Below are positions 54,948-62,521 of a stretch of DNA of 64,000 bases, piece after piece. The notes beneath the pieces were generated by a model. The model saw only the letters and a program-made list of their open reading frames with translations. It did not search any database and was not told where the DNA came from. This DNA comes from JASHPR01 sp963815375 (GTDB lineage Bacteria; Actinomycetota; Actinomycetes; Streptosporangiales; Streptosporangiaceae), in contig CAWFGX010000012.1 of assembly GCA_963815375.1 (NCBI GenBank), positions 1 to 64,000 on the forward strand, read 5' to 3'. The position numbers and the translations under genes are program-made. The number at the start of each line of letters is the position of its first letter. Positions within the stretch are counted from its first letter, which is position 1.

Positions 54948-55507
54948 TGCCCGGCCTCGTTATCGTCGGCGGCGTCCTTTTCGGCCGCAGCGGCCTGGCC
55001 GAGTTCGGCGAGCCGGACGGCGACCAGCCGCAGTTTCCGTGCCTCGGCCCGGATGCCTCCTGCTACCCGGCTCTCGTCAGGCAGGTAGCAGGCGGGCGAG
55101 TTGTCGCCGTCGACCAGGCCGACGATGTGCTCGATGAGCGCGGCCACGGCGGCCAGGCTGACGCCGGGGCCGTCCATTTCCAGCGCCTCGATGGCGTGGC
55201 CGTAGTAGCCGCTGGCCTCGGTGTCCTCCGGAGCCTGCGCGTCCGGACCACGCAGCAGGAACGTGCCGAGCTCCACGGCAGGTGCCAGCACGTCATACTC
55301 ACGCCCGGCGTTGTCGCGCACGGGCGTGATCGGCCGCTCGGCGAGCTCGCCCGCCGTGCCAGCCAGGCGCGGGCGGTCGCCGAGCACGCCTCGCACAGCG
55401 GCGAAAGCGGCCTCGGACCGTTCCACCGCCGCGGCGTACGCCGGGCCGCGGTCGTCCTGCGAACGCATCGCCAGCGGTCGCGGAGATTCGTGCGGATTCC
55501 CGCTCAC
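54944..55507 (-). CDS. Hypothetical helical protein
   Basis: A 187-aa mostly helical protein with acidic composition: YAAAVERSEAAFAAVRGVLGDRP, a middle segment EYDVLAPAVELGTFLLRGPDAQAPE, YYGHAIEALEMDGPGVSLAAVAALIEHIVGLVDGDN, then an Arg/Ala/Glu C-terminal helix. No family recognised. The GTG at 55507 overlaps the stop of the Tn3 remnant (GTGA); the frame also opens upstream inside that remnant (FFLDHGG, itself transposase-like), so the true start may be 55507 or ATG 55468. It shares GTGA with the small zinc-ribbon gene downstream. Confidence 0.6.
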   Translation of the reverse strand: MSGNPHESPRPLAMRSQDDRGPAYAAAVERSEAAFAAVRGVLGDRPRLAGTAGELAERPITPVRDNAGREYDVLAPAVELGTFLLRGPDAQAPEDTEASGYYGHAIEALEMDGPGVSLAAVAALIEHIVGLVDGDNSPACYLPDESRVAGGIRAEARKLRLVAVRLAELGQAAAAEKDAADDNEAGQ

Positions 55508-55629
55508 TGGCCGGGCCGCCTTTCCGCCGTGGTCGAGGAAGAACACCGCTCCAGCTCCGCCTGAGACGGATCCTCCGTGAACCGGCCGTACGCCGCCGCC
55601 TCATCATCCGTCAAAAACTCAACCGGCAT
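55504..55629 (-). pseudogene. Tn3-family transposase N-terminal remnant
   Basis: ATG 55629 starts MPVEFLTDDEAAAYGRFTEDPSQAELER, which is the N-terminus of Tn3-family (DUF4158-type) transposases. The usual FFFLDD continuation is read in the other frame (FFLDHGG), so a base was lost or gained near 55545. The frame ends at 55504. The remaining 900 or more residues are missing. No Tn3-type inverted repeat was spotted. Confidence 0.75.
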
Positions 55630-55873
55630 AGAACGCACGGTAATGGCGTGATGACACTCATCCCACCCAGAGGGCGGCCAAACCGTTCCTGCCGCATCAG
55701 CCAGCGTGTCCGTTCCGGCCAGCTGCAGCTCGATGCGGCCCCGCCCTGGCGTCGATACGGCATGACAGCGCGTTCGGCGGCGCAGCCGATCACCACCAGA
55801 TACCCTGCCAGGCGCCATGCCGATATCACATGTGCGAAGCTGTGGATATCGCCGTCCCGGGCAGGAGGTCTGG

Positions 55874-56068
55874 ATGACTGACGCTGCGCTGGAGCCTGAA
55901 GATTCCGAGGATGAGGTCAAGCGCAAGTTTCGCGAGGCGCTAGAGCGCAAGCGGGCCAAGAATGCGGACGCGAGCGCTGCCCGCGGCGGCAAGGACGCCG
56001 GGAAGGTCCACGGCGCCCGCGGGCTGGCCCGGAGTCGGCGTTCGTTTCGCCGCAAGACCGGCGGCTGA
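55874..56068 (+). CDS. DUF5302 family small protein
   Basis: A 64-aa, highly charged protein: EDEVKRKFREALERKRAKN helix, an Ala/Gly-rich middle, then KVHGARG...RRSFRRKTGG. This matches the DUF5302 pattern of actinobacterial small basic proteins. The ATG (55874) follows AGGAGG by 6 nt. It is probably cytoplasmic and disordered in part. Function unknown. Confidence 0.85.
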   Translation: MTDAALEPEDSEDEVKRKFREALERKRAKNADASAARGGKDAGKVHGARGLARSRRSFRRKTGG

Positions 56069-56769
56069 ACGCCTAACTGCAGGTTCACCTTCGAGCTGAC
56101 CGGACAGGGGCACAGCCTCGGTCGCGCCCTGCCTGAACCTGCGCTGCCCGTTCTCGGTGAAGATCGCCCGCCGTTCGCGGACCACGCGAGGTGGCGGGAG
56201 CCGGGGCCGGGGGCCAGCTGCGTTACTCTGTGTTGATCTTGGTCTGGGCGACTGCTGCCTGCGCCATGACAGATCCCTCTCCTCCTGCGTTATCGCAGGT
56301 GAGAGGGCTGGAAACTTTGCCTGGTCTGGGGGCTGGTGAGGGGATTGAACCGCTGACCTGCCGTTTACAAGTAGCCCGCCCGGTCACCCCATAGCCGCTA
56401 CCAGCACAGACAGCTCAGCGAAAACGCTCAGGACGCGCAATACGCACAGGATGCCCACGGCGTTCATGCCACGAGTCATGCCACGGAGCTACCCGGGAGC
56501 GTCCCTCCGGTGACCCGAGTCATAGTAACGGACAGTGACTGCCGACGCGGACGCTCGACCACCGCGAGGACCGGCCGACAGGGACGCAGGCGATTCGCTC
56601 GGCGCAGGCAGCACACTTGCCACGCCGAACAGGAACGGCCGCCCAGAGACTGGTGGGTCTGCGCACTAACCGGGGGCTTCGGCCCGGGCGGTTTTGCTGG
56701 TGATGCTTCGCATTTGCTAGTCAGATGTCTTGTCTCAGCAGACGTTGCCCGATGGAGGGCGCTCGCCGG
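56069..56769. other. Non-coding stretch with a tRNA-like fragment
   Basis: About 700 bp. Open frames here are low-complexity Arg-rich artefacts. Apart from the degraded tRNA-Thr-like sequence at 56333-56395, I see no gene, hairpin or repeat. Confidence 0.5.
56333..56395 (-). pseudogene. Degenerate tRNA-Thr(TGT)-like sequence
   Basis: On the minus strand, CTTGTAA is a good anticodon loop (TGT), followed by GGCAGGTCAGCGGTTCAATCCCC, close to a tRNA variable loop and T-arm. However, the anticodon stem arms (GGCTA/ACGGC) do not pair, and no D-stem or matching acceptor stem is found. It is best read as a decayed tRNA or element-end fragment. Confidence 0.45.
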
Positions 56770-57333
56770 TCATGAGGCCCAGAACGCGCCCAGCGAGGCG
56801 ACGGCGAGAGTCTGCTGGGCGCCGTACTCCTCGAAGGCGCCGACCTCCTGAAAGCCCAGCCGGTTGGCCAGCTGCCGCGCGCGGTGGTTGGCGGTCTGGG
56901 TTACGACCAAGACCGGCTGGTCGGGCAGTTCCCCGGCGGCAGCGCGCAACGCGGCTGTCGCGGCCTCGAACGCCAGCCCGCCGCCCCATGCGTCGCGTCG
57001 CAACACATAGGACAGCTCCAGTTCCTCGCCGCCGTCACTGACATGCCCGGGACGGTCGACCGCGCGGCGTCCGAGTTCCAGGACGCCGACGAACCGGTCC
57101 GTCTGCCTATCCGCGATAACGTAACTGCCCGCCGCCGCGGTGGTCCGGGACACCCCGGCCTGGTCGAGGAACTGCTCGACGCCCTCGCGGGAGCGGGGGC
57201 CGCCCAGAAACGACCTGACCTCGGGATCGGTAAGTACCTCGACGATTCCCTCGCGGTCAGACGCCCGCGCCTTGCGCAGCACCAGCCGATCCGACTCGAT
57301 GACAGCAGCGGACAGAGTGGGCGGCGACGTCAT
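56770..57333 (-). CDS. GNAT-family acetyltransferase
   Basis: A 187-aa protein of the RimJ/RimL type: ESDRLVLRKARASDREGIVEVLTDPEVRSFLGG, ELSYVLRRDAWGGGLAFEAATAAL (acetyl-CoA binding, motif A; GGG in place of the usual G.G.A), and TQTANHRARQLANRLGFQEVGAFEEYGAQQTL. It N-acetylates a protein or small-molecule amine. ATG 57333 follows GGGAGGA. It stands alone. Confidence 0.9.
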   Translation of the reverse strand: MTSPPTLSAAVIESDRLVLRKARASDREGIVEVLTDPEVRSFLGGPRSREGVEQFLDQAGVSRTTAAAGSYVIADRQTDRFVGVLELGRRAVDRPGHVSDGGEELELSYVLRRDAWGGGLAFEAATAALRAAAGELPDQPVLVVTQTANHRARQLANRLGFQEVGAFEEYGAQQTLAVASLGAFWAS

Positions 57334-57570
57334 GGAACTCGATCCTCCCACAGCCCGATCGGCCGTAGCCGAGCCAGGAATCGGCCAGCCTGACCCCAGA
57401 CCGGACAACACTGGACCGCCGCGCGGTCACATCTCATGGAACAAACCAGGTACGCACTAATCCGATAAAAGTCCGTTAGACGCGGGATAGCGTTTATACA
57501 GGTCACAGCCACTTGGTCACGAGTCTTGAAAACCGCTGGTGTGCGTCTCCATGGCAGGCGCCGATGCTGT

Positions 57571-57647
57571 TCTGCGGACGCCAGGGGACATGCGAAGCCG
57601 CGTGATCCGCAGATCAGGCCACGTGTAGGGCTCCTCAGGATTGCTTT
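57571..57647 (+). repeat. Direct repeat, copy A (about 77 bp)
   Basis: Near-identical to 58321-58397: the core GGACATGCGAAGCCGCGTGA and the following CAGATCAGG..ACGTGTAGGGC are shared, with about eight differences and two single-base gaps. In copy B this sequence is the 3' end of the kinase gene; copy A lacks the rest of such a gene upstream. The two copies bracket about 673 bp. Confidence 0.85.
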
Positions 57648-57709
57648 CCCGGCAAGACTTCGGCACCTATCAGGAGGACGGGAGAGCTGCCGAAGGTAGG
57701 ATCTCTCAG

Positions 57710-58378
57710 GTGGCGCGACTCATTCACCTAAACGGGCCGCCCGGCATCGGGAAATCGACGATAGCGAGCGCCTTCGCTGACCGGCATCCCGGTGTCCTCA
57801 ACCTCGATATCGACAGGGTAGCCGCCATGATCGGCGGCTGGAGAGAAAGGTTCTCGGACACGTTCGAGGCTGGGACACTTCTGGCGGCAGCGATGGCGCG
57901 GGTCCACCTCGCCAATGGCCACGACGTGATCATGCCGCAAATGATGACGAACGTAAACGCGTTGGAATTTGCAGACTTCGAGTCTGCCGCAGCAGCGGCC
58001 AAAGCCGACTACTGCCAGATACTGCTGATAGCGGATGTCGAGTCAGCAGTCGATCGCTGCATGGAGCGGGCGAAGGGGGGTGATCCACGCCAGGATGTCG
58101 TCAGCAAGGTCATCGACGAGAACGGCGGCCGGGACTTCCTGCGGAAGCTCCATGCACAGGTCACCCAATTTACAACTGACAGGCAGCCGCACTCAGTTAT
58201 TGACTGCGAGCGGCTCACCGTCGAACAGACCTGCCAGGCCGTCGAAGCTGCACTCCGGGCGGTCGGCTCGGATCGAATGAGTGACGAACTGGGCGACAAC
58301 CACGCCACAATCGTCCGTACTCTCGCGGACGCCAGCGGACATGCGAAGCCGCGTGATCCGCAGATCAGGCACGTGTAG
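57710..58378 (+). CDS. P-loop NTPase/kinase (AAA_33-like)
   Basis: A 222-aa protein: Walker A LNGPPGIGKSTIA (about 6-18), HPGVLNLDIDRVAAMIGGWRERF (Walker B-like Asp), an HDVIMPQMM segment and CMERAKGGDP. The size and layout suit a small-molecule or nucleotide kinase of the chloramphenicol-phosphotransferase/AAA_33 type. The substrate is unknown; antibiotic kinase or toxin roles are possible. The GTG at 57710 follows GAAGGTAGG. Its last 19 codons lie inside direct repeat copy B. Confidence 0.85.
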   Translation: MARLIHLNGPPGIGKSTIASAFADRHPGVLNLDIDRVAAMIGGWRERFSDTFEAGTLLAAAMARVHLANGHDVIMPQMMTNVNALEFADFESAAAAAKADYCQILLIADVESAVDRCMERAKGGDPRQDVVSKVIDENGGRDFLRKLHAQVTQFTTDRQPHSVIDCERLTVEQTCQAVEAALRAVGSDRMSDELGDNHATIVRTLADASGHAKPRDPQIRHV

Positions 58379-58397
58379 GGCGCCTCAAGGTTGCTTT
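58321..58397 (+). repeat. Direct repeat, copy B, ending in a tRNA-like sequence
   Basis: This copy codes the C-terminus of the kinase (ASGHAKPRDPQIRHV) and continues into GGCGCCTCAAGGTTGCTTT, where the two copies part. Copy B then runs on into a tRNA-Ala-like 3' half, while copy A does not. Confidence 0.85.
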
Positions 58398-58436
58398 GCA
58401 AGCAGCGGGTCGCGGGTTCGAGTCCCGCTAGTGCCG
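58391..58436 (+). pseudogene. tRNA-Ala(TGC)-like 3' half
   Basis: GTTGC-TTTGCAA-GCAGC makes an anticodon arm with anticodon TGC. GCGGG-TTCGAGT-CCCGC is a perfect T-arm, and TAGTGCC can be paired with GGCAC at 58369. The D-arm region (15 nt) is too short and there is no CCA. It is either a decayed tRNA or an attachment-site remnant at the edge of the direct repeat. Confidence 0.55.
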
Positions 58437-58525
58437 TGACCGGCAAGGTTCGCCTCATATCGCAGGCGTGACCACAGCCAGCTATGGCCGCCCGGTAGCC
58501 GATGAGCGGGCTATAAACTGCGCCG

Positions 58526-59137
58526 ATGCCCAGCCGAGCCGAGATCGTGTCATTCGATGACTGCCCGCCGCCTCCGGGAGTCGATCCTTGGGTGCCCGGC
58601 GCCGCCCCGGACACCAGCATCGAGTTGGTCGATCCCGACTCTGACTGGCCTCAGCATTACGACGACCTCGCTGGGCAGATCCGCGATGCCCTGGGCTGGC
58701 GGGTGCTGCAGCTTGAGCACGTGGGCTCCACCTCAGTCGCGGGACTTCCGGCCAAGCCGATCATCGATATCGACCTGACGGTGGCCGATCCTGGGCGCGA
58801 GCAGGATTACATCCCCGCGCTGGAGGCGATCGGGTTCCGGCTGAAGGTCAGGGAACCGTGGTGGTACGGCCACCGGATGCTGCGGGCCGGCCAGCCGCTC
58901 TGCAATCTGCACGTCTTCGGATTCGACAGCCCCGAACTCGTGAAGAACCGGATTTTCCGTGACTGGCTACGGGGCAACCCGGACGACCGAGACCGCTACG
59001 CCGCCGCCAAACGCCAGGCCGCCTCCGAAGCCAGCGAGGCCGGAGAGCACGTCATGCAGTACAACGCCCGCAAACAGCAGGTCATCCGGGATATCTACCG
59101 GCGGGCGTTTGCGGCTACAGGCCTGCTCCAGGAGTAA
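58526..59137 (+). CDS. GrpB family protein (UPF0157)
   Basis: A 203-aa nucleotidyltransferase-fold protein: SIELVDPDSDWPQHYDDLAGQIRDAL, LQLEHVGSTSVAGLPAKPIIDIDLTVAD with the GSTSV and DIDL catalytic signature, PLCNLHVFGFDSPELVKNRIFRDWLRGNPDDRDRYAAAKRQAAS. It is usually stand-alone, or fused to dephospho-CoA kinase in some actinobacteria. Function unsettled. ATG 58526. The N-terminal 25 residues are Pro/Asp-rich. Confidence 0.93.
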   Translation: MPSRAEIVSFDDCPPPPGVDPWVPGAAPDTSIELVDPDSDWPQHYDDLAGQIRDALGWRVLQLEHVGSTSVAGLPAKPIIDIDLTVADPGREQDYIPALEAIGFRLKVREPWWYGHRMLRAGQPLCNLHVFGFDSPELVKNRIFRDWLRGNPDDRDRYAAAKRQAASEASEAGEHVMQYNARKQQVIRDIYRRAFAATGLLQE

Positions 59138-59436
59138 GGGTCGCGACTCGGTCCCGGCGCGCCACCATCGCGGCGCCGTTGACCTTCGGCGTGCCATGAA
59201 GGCAGCGGACGCTGATGGGTCCGTTCTTTTAGATGCCGCCGAACGGATCCGATAGCAACTGGGGCACCTACCCATGTCCCATCACTGCTGGAACGGCTCT
59301 GTATGGGTGCACCGTGCGGCATCCAGCACCAGGCCCGGCCAAGAAGTCGGCGAGCTTGGCATGAATGGCTGTAGGCCCCGGGGCCAGCAGATGCCCGGTG
59401 TTGAAGTGCAGGTGAGCACTGTGTGACAGTTGGGGT
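59138..59436. other. Short non-coding stretch after grpB
   Basis: About 300 bp without an ORF of credible composition. Nothing further was recognised. Confidence 0.5.
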
Positions 59437-59610
59437 GTGAGGGTAAGGAAGTGCGATGGCGAGCGGGTTATCGACGTCATCCGGCTGAGCCTCACCGGAA
59501 CCGGGCGCGACGGCGAGTGGCTGCGGATCTGCCGCTGGGGTGTCCACATCGAATGCTCGGCTATTGCAGCAGATGAGTCAGTGTCTGCAGGTCAGGCGTC
59601 GCGATGCTGA
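59437..59610 (+). CDS. Small hypothetical protein
   Basis: A 57-aa ORF from GTG 59437: VRKCDGERVIDVIRLSLTGTGRDGEWLRICRWG. The block DGEWLRICRWGVHI is reminiscent of small actinobacterial proteins with a DGxWLRVxRxG signature. No ribosome binding site is clear; GTGTGA is near. It ends in a Ser/Arg-rich tail. It may be a remnant. Confidence 0.4.
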   Translation: MRVRKCDGERVIDVIRLSLTGTGRDGEWLRICRWGVHIECSAIAADESVSAGQASRC

Positions 59611-59851
59611 TCTTGCCGGGGATTGGCTGGTTTATCGTCGCCGTACTAAGCAGGGCATTTGCGAAGTCATCCCTTCTGATGCGGGATTCCTGCGTCAGAA
59701 GGGATAGTGATCTTGGCTCAGCGGAGGGCTGGTCTGGCCCAGCGCGGCGTGCACGGAGCTTGTTTCGGGTGTTGCGCAGTTGCGACGGGAGGATGCGATG
59801 GTGGAGGCGCAATGTCATGCTCGCCGACGCCATGCACTCCGTGGCTGAGCC

Positions 59852-60001
59852 CGACGTGATCGGGCTGCTGGTCGACCACAGCTGCTTCCGGTCCATCAAG
59901 AAGACCAGCTCACCGGCAAGGTCGTCTACGACACCCGCGGCATGTGGGCCAAGCGGCCTAACTGGCGTCCTGCAAGCTTCCCACTCCGGGCCGCACGGTA
60001 G
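59852..60001 (+). pseudogene. Nucleotide-sugar dehydrogenase C-terminal remnant
   Basis: Frame 1 reads PDVIGLLVDHSCFRSIK; after one lost base the second frame gives EDQLTGKVVYDTRGMWAKRPNW. This is the C-terminal part of UDP-sugar (WecC/Ugd-like) dehydrogenases, where the VVYDTRGMW segment is conserved. It stops at 59999-60001. The Rossmann N-terminal domain is absent. Confidence 0.6.
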
Positions 60002-60576
60002 TCAGCGGTCCGGTGGCCACATCGCGAGACAGCCGGATGCCGAACGCGAGCGTCAGCATGCTCAGCAGCGCGGCGTTGGGGTCGATGTCAGAGAGGGGGG
60101 CGTCGTCGGGGGGCGGTTCGACGATCGAGTCCCACCTGCCGCATCTGCGGCACGAACCGGTCCGGGTCGCTGCCATCCCGCCACGGCGACAGCAAGGGCT
60201 CGAACGACGTCACCTCGGCGCCGTCGGCGAAGTACCAGAAGTAGCCCGAGGTGGGCACGTACGTGTCCAGCAATGCGAGCTCGGTCCCCGCTGATAGCTC
60301 CTGCGCCGTCGGCGAAAACTCGCCCACGTTAAAGGCGCAGTTGTCGATGCAGAATGCCCACTCGCCGGTGCGGCCGACTCTGGCAAATGGCTGAATCAGC
60401 GTCTCGAAGGTGACATCCAGCGTCAGCAACTCGGCGTGGGCCGGGTCCGCCCCGAGCGCTGTCATGATCTGCTCGGGCGGTATGTCGCGCACGAACAGCA
60501 GCCGGGTCCCGTTCGGGAATTCCTCCTCCACCCAGTCCCACGAGGAGAGCACCTGCTCGTCTGCCCGCCCAGTCAT
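59958..60576 (-). pseudogene. DUF6461-like protein, frameshifted
   Basis: From ATG 60576 the protein runs WDWVEEEFPNGTRLLFVRDIPPEQIMTALGAD, GEWAFCIDN, SAGTELALLDTYVPTSGYFWYFADGAEVTSFEPLLSPWRDGSDPDRFVPQMRQVG, typical of DUF6461. At about 60126 the expected acidic continuation DSIVEPPPDDAPLSDIDPN is in another frame and continues to a stop near 59958 (AALLSMLTLAFGIRLSRDVATG). One base is missing. The first frame ends at 60088 in an Arg/Pro-rich tail. Function unknown. The remnant overlaps the end of the dehydrogenase remnant on the other strand. Confidence 0.75.
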
Positions 60577-60641
60577 GAGGCCATAGCTTACGCGTGAGTG
60601 CCGTTCACGTCGGTCAGCCCGGGCACGAACTCGTAACGCGG

Positions 60642-60809
60642 CTACTTGGCGCGGTGGTCCGCCGGGGCCGAGCCGTTGAGCAGTGCGGATATTGCCGGAA
60701 CGGCGGGCAGCGACGGAACCTCGGACATGCAGCTGCCGTACCCGTACTGGTAGCCATAGCCCTGCCGCGACGTCTCGTTCAGGACCAGGCCGACAAGCCG
60801 CAGACTCAT
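60642..60809 (-). pseudogene. Wzc/CpsD-like tyrosine-kinase C-terminal remnant
   Basis: The minus frame reads MSLRLVGLVLNETSRQGYGYQYGYGS, which resembles the VGLVLN strand and Tyr-rich tail (YGYGYGYG) of bacterial exopolysaccharide tyrosine kinases. Upstream (60810-61004) the same frame has a weak VLTAGRKAVRAKT segment but no Walker boxes. It is not a full gene. Confidence 0.45.
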
Positions 60810-61091
60810 TCCGAGAGTTCTGATATCCGACTGCGCCATTACGGACGTAAGCACCGTCGATGAGCTGGCCCGGTACGTGGATCTCGCGGAGCTGCAGGCA
60901 GTTTTAGCCCGGACAGCCTTGCGGCCCGCGGTGAGTACGCGCGCCACCGGACGTGCTGACTTGTCAGGACTGGCTAACCGACGGGTATCGACACCCAGCA
61001 GCACGCGACAATGCAGCTACTGCGCAGCTTCCTACCCTGATCACCTACGAGGGTGCAGCGTGCGCGGCGAGCGGTCTGGCGCTTGCCGCGG

Positions 61092-61331
61092 CTAGGCCGT
61101 GCCTCTGCGGCTCGCGACAGAGGCGAGCCATCGGGCGGCGCAATCTTTGAGGTCGGTGTCGGCGCCGCCGCCCGCGACAAGGTATTCGATCATGGCCCTA
61201 GGAAAGCGACGCAGCTTCTGATGAGTGCCACGGCTGACTACGACGCAGGGCAACTCCCCCGTGTCGGCTTTGCGGATGACAGTCATCCGGGAGATGCCAA
61301 GCAGGGCCGCAGTCTGGGCGACGCTGAGCAT
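61092..61331 (-). CDS. Excisionase-like helix-turn-helix protein
   Basis: A 79-aa protein from ATG 61331: LSVAQTAALLGISRMTVIRKADTGELPCVVVSRGTHQKLRRFPRAMIEYLVAGG. This is the HTH_17/excisionase fold with the winged beta pair that carries RRFPR. A longer frame to 61496 adds 55 residues of unlikely composition. Such proteins direct excision of integrative elements. No integrase is adjacent in this window. Confidence 0.75.
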   Translation of the reverse strand: MLSVAQTAALLGISRMTVIRKADTGELPCVVVSRGTHQKLRRFPRAMIEYLVAGGGADTDLKDCAARWLASVASRRGTA

Positions 61332-61681
61332 AGATCGTGGATCGTCGGGAGGGGGTGCTGTCGTTGCCTGCCACGGCTCATTGTCGGCATCTTGCAGGCC
61401 CTCATCGGACCGGCATCCCCGACGGGCGCTGTCCTGGTATCCCTGGTCGAAGGCGGTGCAGGTGCGATCGCAGGAGCTGGACTGCCTGGCTGGCAACGTT
61501 CATGAGGTCGCCCAGCAGATAGACCCCGGCGTCCGGGTGGCATGCGCCGACAATGACCTGATCAAGTCAGGCTGTTCACATCTTCAGCGCCCCGGGCGCC
61601 TGCCTCGAACGCGCGGCCTGGTCGAGGGCATAAAGAAATCCCGGGCACTGAGGCCCGGGGCATGGGCTGGGTGCGGCCAGG

Positions 61682-61879
61682 TCACACGATCATCCCTGTG
61701 GATCTTCTCTGCTCGGCTCGCCTGACCTCTGCCCGCAGGACGAAGAACACCCCCACGGCCATGATTGCCCCGATGATCACGACCACCTCCGCCGCTAGGT
61801 AGTCGTGCTCGGCCAGGGAGTAGATCATCCCGAGCAGCGCGAAGCAGGTGAAGACAAAGCCGAAGAAGCCCAGGACCAC
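61682..61879 (-). CDS. Small membrane protein, two helices
   Basis: A 65-aa protein: helix 1 (VLGFFGFVFTCFALLGMIYSL, about 2-22), helix 2 (AAEVVVIIGAIMAVGVFFVLRAE, about 28-50), then a basic tail (VRRAEQRR). GTG 61879; the open frame continues 22 codons upstream to a TGA with only CTG as another start. Function unknown; such proteins occur with mobile-element genes. Confidence 0.6.
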   Translation of the reverse strand: MVLGFFGFVFTCFALLGMIYSLAEHDYLAAEVVVIIGAIMAVGVFFVLRAEVRRAEQRRSTGMIV

Positions 61880-61948
61880 CGACGGACAGCCGAGCCCGGC
61901 GAGCTTGCCGGACTGCTTGTCCGTGTGCTGCAGGTTCGGGTAGCTGTT

Positions 61949-62134
61949 TCATGCTTTCGACCTCTTCTCCACGACTTCATCGATGGACGAAGCCAGAACT
62001 AAGACAAGCTGGTCGTATTTCTCGGCCGAGCAGAACTGCCTGATCTGGCCCAGCCCAATGATCCACAGTCGGCCGGTGTCATCGATGTAGGTGACGCTCA
62101 TCCTCGTGACGCCACGACGGTCGGAGGTCTTCAC
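61949..62134 (-). CDS. Small hypothetical protein, translation-coupled
   Basis: A 61-aa protein: VKTSDRRGVTRMSVTYIDDTGRLWIIGLGQIRQFCSAEKYDQLVLVLASSIDEVVEKRSKA. A beta hairpin followed by a helix is likely. The GTG at 62134 overlaps the stop of the gene before it (GTGA) and follows GGAGG. No family recognised. Confidence 0.6.
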   Translation of the reverse strand: MKTSDRRGVTRMSVTYIDDTGRLWIIGLGQIRQFCSAEKYDQLVLVLASSIDEVVEKRSKA

Positions 62135-62376
62135 TCGTGCCTCCGCGACTCTTCGCGCCAGCCTGCCAGATCCTCCTGAATGATCAGGGCGAGCTTGTCC
62201 GCTGTCGGCTCGGTCAGCCACTTCTTCTCATAACCCTCACACAGACGCCGTGCTTTCCAGCCGCCGTCTGGCACCCGGATGAGATAGCGATCCCCGTACA
62301 CCTTGCGCAGGTCGAACAGGTCGGTTCTGTCCTTGGTAGACATCTCAGATATGACCGGACTGCCTCTATCGTTGAT
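62131..62376 (-). CDS. Small hypothetical protein, iteron-flanked
   Basis: An 81-aa protein from GTG 62376, which follows GGAGG: VINDRGSPVISEMSTKDRTDLFDLRKVYGDRYLIRVPDGGWKARRLCEGYEKKWLTEP. The frame opens to 62523, but that part contains the nested hairpin and iterons, which favours the later start. It ends overlapping the next gene. Function unknown. Confidence 0.6.
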   Translation of the reverse strand: MNDRGSPVISEMSTKDRTDLFDLRKVYGDRYLIRVPDGGWKARRLCEGYEKKWLTEPTADKLALIIQEDLAGWREESRRHE

Positions 62377-62401
62377 CACAGCCACCTCCAGCAGGTGGTT
62401 A

Positions 62402-62447
62402 GCCCCCGGTGTCCAGAACCAGGCAGCTCGACTGCCTGCCCGGGGGC
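62402..62447. repeat. Nested inverted repeat near iterons
   Basis: Outer arms GCCCCCGG (62402) and CCGGGGGC (62440) surround inner arms AGGCAG (62421) and CTGCCT (62432) with a 5-nt loop. It may form a cruciform or bind a dimer. It lies in the divergent region between the GntR gene and the small-gene operon. Confidence 0.7.
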
Positions 62448-62462
62448 GCCTCAGATGCTTAC

Positions 62463-62490
62463 TGTACGGCAGTGTACGGCCGTGTACGGC
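62463..62490. promoter_or_regulatory. Three TGTACGGC iterons with 10-bp spacing
   Basis: TGTACGGC occurs at 62463, 62473 and 62483, exactly one helical turn apart and all in one orientation. It lies 32 bp before the GntR start. This suits cooperative binding of the GntR protein to control its own promoter and the divergent genes. Confidence 0.75.
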
Positions 62491-62521
62491 CCTTCCGGGC
62501 GGTGATGGGTACCTCAGCACC

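Noticed and set aside
56510..56851. 113-aa ORF overlapping the GNAT gene end
   Set aside because: Arg/Cys-rich artefact with no plausible ribosome binding site; it runs antisense into a clear acetyltransferase.
59604..60332. 242-aa plus frame over the dehydrogenase and DUF6461 remnants
   Set aside because: No consistent domain; it mixes frames of both remnants.
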